From: Chrysaora quinquecirrha
Lineage: Eukaryota; Cnidaria; Scyphozoa; Semaeostomeae; Pelagiidae
NCBI GenBank assembly: GCA_014526335.1
Contig: JACTAT010000051.1
Span: 1,898,411-1,962,410, forward strand
Direction of reading: 5' to 3'
Length of the DNA stretch: 64,000 nucleotides
This document shows, one piece after another, positions 58,401 to 64,000 of the stretch. The position numbers and the translations under genes are program-made. The notes beneath the pieces are model-generated. The model had not been told where the DNA came from. It saw only the letters and a program-made list of their open reading frames with translations, and made no database searches. Numbering within the stretch: position 1 is the stretch's first letter; every line of letters starts with the position of its first letter.

Positions 58401-60309
58401 GCCTGGTCAAGCGGAAGCTTGAATCTACCATCTAATCCACTTGAAACAGAAAGATCAACAATTCATCATCGTTTTTCCTCATCACCATCAATCGATGATC
58501 AAAGTGTCCAAGAAGCATCACCACAAACTCAAATTGTCAATCAAGGTTGATACTTATATATATATTTAGTTTTATTGTCACTTAATTGCTTCTTGGCAAT
58601 TATTTAATGCAACCGAATGCTTTTAAAATTACTTGACTTTAATAAACTTAAGAAAGCAACACAGATACACTAGAGATATTTTAGCCTTGGTGTGGGTTGA
58701 AGTCGACCATTTAGAACAAGTAAACATGATTTTCTACCTACACAGCAATCCAAAAACTTGCGATGTAAAAGATTATGTTTTGCATTAGTTAATGTTAGTC
58801 ATTGTAAAGCCTGGCTACCTATGAATCAGACAGTGTCACAAACAGTAACGCGATGTTGAAGAAAAATTTAATTGAACAAATCGATCGTGGGTTCGTTATG
58901 AGTTCCGACTTAAATATGAAAGGAGAGCTTCTTCTTGGCGCATCATTATCCTTCAATCATAAGCATCATCGTCGTCATTATGATTTACAATAATACTGAT
59001 GAATATTATATTAATTGATACCTAAATAACGCAAACCTGAGAGATTGGACTTAAGATTTTATTGGCTTGAAGCAGAGCAGCATTGTTTTAAAAAACCAGT
59101 TTCTGATAAGCGCTTTAGGCTTTATATTTTTAGATAATTTTATTTCAAACTCTAAACGATCTCACATCGTTTACATGTGCTTTCTTCTATTCTTATCAAT
59201 CTAGAACCACAGGATTTGTCAATGAATTATCGATTTGACTTTTCAGATGCTGCATTTAATGATAATTTGCAAGATTCAGAAGACAGTTTTATGCATGATG
59301 ATGAAGATAAGGATAAAAGAAAGCAAAAGAAACGTGGAATATTTCCAAAAATTGCCACAAATATCATGAAAGCTTGGCTTTTTCAGCATTTGACGGTAAA
59401 ATTTTAGCTATACAATCTTTCAAGGAAGCTTTGATTCTTAAAGTTCTTCATGTTATCAAATTATTTCATTAAAAATATATGACAATTAAGGTTGATTTTG
59501 CAGTTAATATTAGTAACGGAATTCCATGCTATGCGATTCTTTTTGAAGGCCTAAGTAGGATATCCTTTGTGGTGCACCTTAATCCACTGTATTCCTCTCT
59601 GCATTTAACTTTTATCTATTTGATTTTTTTAATCTTAGTTCTTCATTTCTTGATTTCTAGCATCCCTATCCATCTGAAGAACAGAAGAGACAACTTGCTA
59701 ATGAAACTGGTCTTACAATTTTGCAGGTCAACAATTGGTAAGCATTTTCATCTTCGCGTCTTTATTTTTATGTGATATATAGATTATATGTGTATTAAGG
59801 TGCATAATGATTTATTTTGAAGGTTTATCAATGCAAGACGTCGAGTTGTACAACCAATGATAGATGCTTCAAATAGAGCTGGCAAATCATCTGTTGTTAC
59901 AGTCTTCAAATCAAAGCGTCGAAGAAGCTCAAGTCCTGACACTGTTTCACCTAGTCCATACTCCATTAATTTCCCATACACTCCCGGACATTATCCAGTT
60001 GCACCATATCCTACTGCAGATCAACGACATGCATCTCTTCATGGTGGTTATTACCCTGAAGGAGGTATTGCAGCTGGATACTACACCCCATTGCCGCATG
60101 TTGCTCCTTATGCATACACTGCTCCTTGTTCTGTTGCTGAGCAAAGTTCTGATACCTCTGCTCAAGGTAATGCCAACTTCGCAATGCCAGCCAGATCTCA
60201 ACTTGTTCCTCAACATTCACACATTTCACAGAGTGGTCATCCACATATGCAATCTGTACCTGTTTATTGCACAGATTCAAATGGACAACTTTACGTGAAA
60301 GCTACATAA
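55479..60309 (+). CDS. MEIS: MEIS-class TALE homeobox transcription factor, 10 exons
   Basis: Exons: 55479-55490, 55713-55939, 57225-57366, 57756-57806, 57940-57990, 58114-58275, 58389-58545, 59205-59395, 59661-59737, 59823-60309. The sum is 1557 nt, 518 aa. Exon 1 encodes only MAQR, the conserved start of animal MEIS proteins. The PBX-interacting MEIS domain spans about 81-189 ([72 protein letters not shown]). The TALE homeodomain lies at about 305-367 ([29 protein letters not shown].., [19 protein letters not shown]), with the PYP three-residue insertion. CELATCT and GIFPK separate it from PREP/PKNOX. It works in the nucleus as partner of PBX and HOX proteins. The tail ([19 protein letters not shown]...) is Ser/Pro/Tyr/His rich. 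It is followed by a tandem paralogue. Confidence 0.97.
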
Positions 60310-61689
60310 ACTTTCGTTCAAGATTCAAATTATTTGGTTACTTTCCTGCATGAATCATAACATGTTATTGACCCCTGATTTATGCTTGCTGTTTCTTGTT
60401 GATGTTAATTTGCCATATGTTATTCAGATTGTGTAGTTATTTCAGAGTCTTACAAGTATTCACCATATTATCATGATGAATTTTATGTATCATTCAAGAC
60501 TTTCAACACGGCTAACTCGGATATTAAGGTAATCTTTCTTTAAATACAAAGGACTGTTTATCTTTAAGATAATTTTGCAGAGACATTTATTTTCCAATAG
60601 ACCTAATTCATTTTAAGATTACATCTATTTCTTAAATTTTCTTTAGTTTAATTTATATCATATATATACGTTCATAAATGAAACGGTTAATTTTTGGAGT
60701 TTTTAATTAACAACTAAACATATAAAAATCATGTTTTATTATTCGTTCGTTGTTGGATTTCCAAAAAGAAGAATGTTAATAATGGTTTGGTTCAGATCAA
60801 CACAGCTACAATGTAATTTTTATTATTGTAAAAATGATTTTTTTATTTCAAAGAATTATCTTGTGAGAGTAGCTGAATAAATTGTTATTTTAGTTAATTT
60901 ATGCTTAAGTTATTCTTCTCCTTTCCTTCTTCAGTCGTCTTGATTGAATGCAGACTAGTGGGCGGGACATTGGCAATACAGAAACATTTCCAAGTAATTG
61001 TGATCTTATCATTTACTATAATAAAATTACGTACAAAATGTTCTATTTCTTAGTTGACGTCATCAGTTGGTATCTAGACATGAAAGGTGGAACAAGCAAT
61101 CTTTTAGCATTAATTTTTATTGTTTTTCATATTGGTATTGGCACTTTCTGATCATGTCCGTTTCTTTTACAAAAATAATCCAATTTTATTTTATTTTCAT
61201 TTGGTAATAAAATGTGAAATCAAAAAACCTTATAATTGTAGCAAAAATGACTTTCAGCTCTACAAATGTGGCGGTGTTCGCTCATTCATTCAGGAAGGCT
61301 TCCTGCCATCTTTAATTGTTGACACGTTTATTCGATAACTGGTTTTAGCGTTTTTATTCGTGAATTTCTTATACATTTGAATATAAAGTGGTACATTGAT
61401 AGTAATGAAGTATTACTTGTTGTAGGTAAGGTTATGCCACCATCGAGTTCTTTTATGGTTTCTATGTTCACTTTGAAGACCAAAAAATTGTTTTTATTTG
61501 TGAAGATTGAACAAGACTCCTTACTAATTGGTGCGCATATCTTATGGCTTCCTAGTAATTGTTAAAATGAGATAATTACAACTTCTCTTCAATCGTTGCA
61601 TTATATAATATGCCTGGTATTAAACTGCATCGTCTTTTAAAAACAACCTGAGGTATTCGCAAGTGCTTTCTTCGTCAAGAGTATTCATC
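60310..61689. other. MEIS 3' UTR and intergenic spacer before the second MEIS gene
   Basis: AATAAA at 60876-60881 is the likely end of the first MEIS transcript, giving a 3' UTR of about 0.6 kb. The remaining 0.8 kb to the next ATG contains no gene I can support and must hold the promoter of the second copy unless the two are co-transcribed. Confidence 0.5.
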
Positions 61690-63588
61690 ATGTCTGAAGG
61701 AGTTACCTCGTCTGAAGTGGCATCAAATCAAAATGTTCATCCATCAGCTGAAAATAATTTAACGAAAGAACAAAATATGATTAAAAGGTAAGAAATAGAA
61801 TGCTACTCTAGTATTTTATAATTTCAAAAGGGGTTTGCTGATTAAAATTGATTTGTTTATTATTTGTTTGTAGCCATCCGTTATTTGCATTATTGGCATT
61901 AGCATTTGAAAAATGTGAACTTGCAACATGTACAACAAGATTTAATGGCGTCGATGTTTGTTCTTCTCAATCATTTACTGATGATATTCAAGATTTTGCT
62001 TCCAAGGTAAAAATCATTTGATTTTTTCTCAAATTTAAACCCGTCGCTTTCTTTTCAGATTACGCTACATTGAAATGTTTTTTATCTTTTAGCTAAAACA
62101 TCGTTCTACAATTTTCACAACTAACCATGATATCGACTCTCTGGTGAGTTTTAATCTATTTTTTTTTCATTTTATTTATATATTATTAAAAATCATTTAT
62201 CTAGTCAGTACAGAGAAAATATTGAACAATAAACATGAACTTTTATGACTGCATCCCTTGGTCGGGTATGGCACAAACTTGATGAAGAGTTCGAATCTAA
62301 AACCATGCATTTCTTCGCGCCGTTTTGCGCTTACACGTTTTCATTTATATAAGGATCACCTTCATAAGGAACTCGAGGCTGAAAATTCCCAAGAAATTAA
62401 GGAACTTTAAGAACCTTCGAGGCTTGGATGAAAAACTAGAAATCACTTTTTTGAAGAACAAGACAGTTTGTACAAAGAAAACAGAATAACATTATATTTT
62501 CCGTAGTTTTTCCACAAAAGGCTCCATTTATATTAACTTAGAAAGAAAAAAGTAAGTTTATATGAATTTGCTGTAAAAATTAGTATTCAAACATGTCTCT
62601 CGATAAGGAACAGTATAAGGAACTTCAGCCTCATTTTGTTGAAAAATTAAAGAATTCCAGCCTCAACTCAAACCAAAGATTCCTTATAAAAAAACGTGTA
62701 AATTTTGTTTCCTGATAATTTTAACGCAGTATTTTTTGTAATATAGTATTCTTTTAATGCTTTGTCTAATCCCGCTGAAACTTTCTAAAATTGTTCTAAA
62801 ATAGAAAGTGAAATTTATGCACTAACAGATTGGCTTCCTTACTTTGACCAACCTAATTGAATGTTCTTAATTTTCTTAAACATAAACGGACACTCGTTCC
62901 TCTTAACCGAACACAGAAGCATGGAGAGACGGGGGAGTACATGACTTACTAAGAAGGGAAGGGGGTGAACCCTGAATGGAATCAATAAATGTATTAACCC
63001 TGTATGTAGTACTTGTGAATTGTTACCTTGTGTTGTTTTAAGATTTATGCAGGCGACTGCTTGCGATCATTAAGAAGCAGCAGCACAGCAATTTCGGCTA
63101 CTGGAGTCTTCAGTCAGTTTGGCGGCATTATGATGATATTGTATAAACCTCGTTCTGGTTGTGTTGAATTTGAATCGACCAATGAGAGCAACAGACAGAC
63201 GGCGCTATTGTTTTGAAGACGCCGACCAAATAAACATAATTTAGGGTGGTTCTTACTTAGCAACTGTCTATCCACAAAATGAAGTAAATAAATCGGAAAT
63301 CCTTGGGAGACGCAACATCCAGTCAGGCCTATATATCTCAGTCAAAAACAACAATTTGAAATATCCGTAATCAAAATATTTTCATTTCTTCTTGAAAGTT
63401 GGTGGAATTTTGTTGTCCTTGAATACTTTATTCCATCCATGCATTGAAATTAAATTTTGTGATAAATTTGTAGCATACCCTTACATTTGGTCCTTATAGT
63501 TAAATTTTTATATTAAGTGAAAAATCTCTTATTTCAGATGATCCAGGCAATTCAAGTATTACAAATACACCTACTAGAACTTGAAAAG
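61690..63588 (+). CDS. Second, tandem MEIS-like gene (5' part only; continues past window end)
   Basis: Exons seen: 61690-61787, 61874-62006, 62093-62143, 63538-63588. They encode [14 protein letters not shown]..., then [62 protein letters not shown] and [17 protein letters not shown]. This is the first half of the MEIS domain; CELATCT and DVCSS place it with MEIS, not PREP. Intron positions and phases (2, 0, 0, 0) are the same as in exons 3-5 of the neighbouring gene, so it arose by tandem duplication. It lacks the MAQR first exon and has a shorter, unrelated leader. The homeodomain exons should lie beyond 64000; whether it has one cannot be judged here. Confidence 0.9.
62331..62701. mobile_element. 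Small inverted-repeat element in intron 3 of the second MEIS gene
   Basis: ttacacgttttcatttatat followed by aaggatc at the left end matches, with small gaps, the reverse complement of the right end (gattccttataaaaaaacgtgtaa). Inner blocks with aaggaact and gaggctg also recur in mirrored order. About 370 bp, non-coding; target duplication not clear. Confidence 0.5.
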
Positions 63589-64000
63589 GTTTTTCATTTG
63601 TATTAAATTTTATTTTATTTTTTATATTTTGATCATAACTGACTGATTGCTACTCTTGCCATTTCTATTTCTCTATAATCAATACGCATGCGCATAGCGT
63701 AAGGCAAAAAAGTGACACAATATTGTGCGCTATGAATTGAATTGAATGAATAGATTAAAACTGAAAACTAGTGATTTATCTAGGAACCCTTTTATTCCTC
63801 TAATGTCCCTGTCCATAGTAAGTAATGTTGTAATTGTTGTTGGTATAATGTGGTGATAGACCTTAGCACCTCTCTTCGTCTATATCTGCGATGTGAATGA
63901 TGTGAATTATGGATGCGGGTACCAGTGTGGTAAATGCATATAAGATCAACCAGGAGACAATAATAATTTTTGACTGGCTGGTGGTGTCTGATTTTTGCTA

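Noticed and set aside
59864..60298. 144-codon plus-strand frame and minus-strand frames over the last MEIS exon
   Set aside because: Out-of-frame shadows of the MEIS C-terminal coding exon.

Overview
This is AT-rich nuclear DNA from a multicellular animal. Genes have many small exons with GT..AG introns, and the recognisable families are metazoan: a SIX3/6-class homeobox gene, MEIS-class TALE homeobox genes, VIPAS39, CDIN1 and an alpha-1,3-fucosyltransferase. A SIX3/6-class gene points to a eumetazoan. The compact introns, many small DNA transposons and abundant tandem repeats suit a marine invertebrate, but I cannot name the phylum from the sequence alone.

Layout. 1-3.2 kb is repetitive: a 1.55-kb element with terminal inverted repeats and a TAA target duplication, a 60-bp minisatellite, and a second inverted-repeat element. 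3.8-6 kb holds an uninterrupted Crypton-like tyrosine recombinase gene. 7.3-8.5 kb is a minus-strand fucosyltransferase gene. At 8.75 kb a short exon with a mitochondrial-type leader starts on the plus strand, and at 12.66 kb there is one exon that reads as IDH3A; the other IDH3A exons are not in the window. From about 12.85 to 28.85 kb lies one 16-kb satellite of 69-bp units with higher-order structure. 29-36.8 kb is non-coding as far as I can see and leads into the SIX3/6 gene (36.8-38.1 kb).

The right third is gene dense, all on the plus strand: VIPAS39 (20 coding exons, 40.6-49.8 kb; introns carry a SINE, a 3-kb array of 137-bp units and a pogo-like element), CDIN1 (11 exons, 50.1-54.1 kb; one intron carries a 5'-truncated LINE with a 13-bp target duplication), a complete MEIS gene (10 exons, 55.5-60.3 kb) and the first four exons of a tandem MEIS paralogue (61.7 kb onward, running off the window).

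The multi-exon models were assembled by hand from splice signals and protein similarity. All three complete long ones close to a multiple of three with an in-frame stop: VIPAS39 546 aa, CDIN1 282 aa, MEIS 518 aa. Functionally the genes are independent (endolysosomal trafficking, chromatin/erythroid-type nuclease, developmental homeobox regulators), but the order SIX3/6 - VIPAS39 - CDIN1 - MEIS - MEIS is notable: CDIN1 and MEIS2 are also neighbours in human. The most unusual features are the 69-bp satellite beside an orphan IDH3A exon, the tandem MEIS pair, and the transposons still flanked by legible target duplications.
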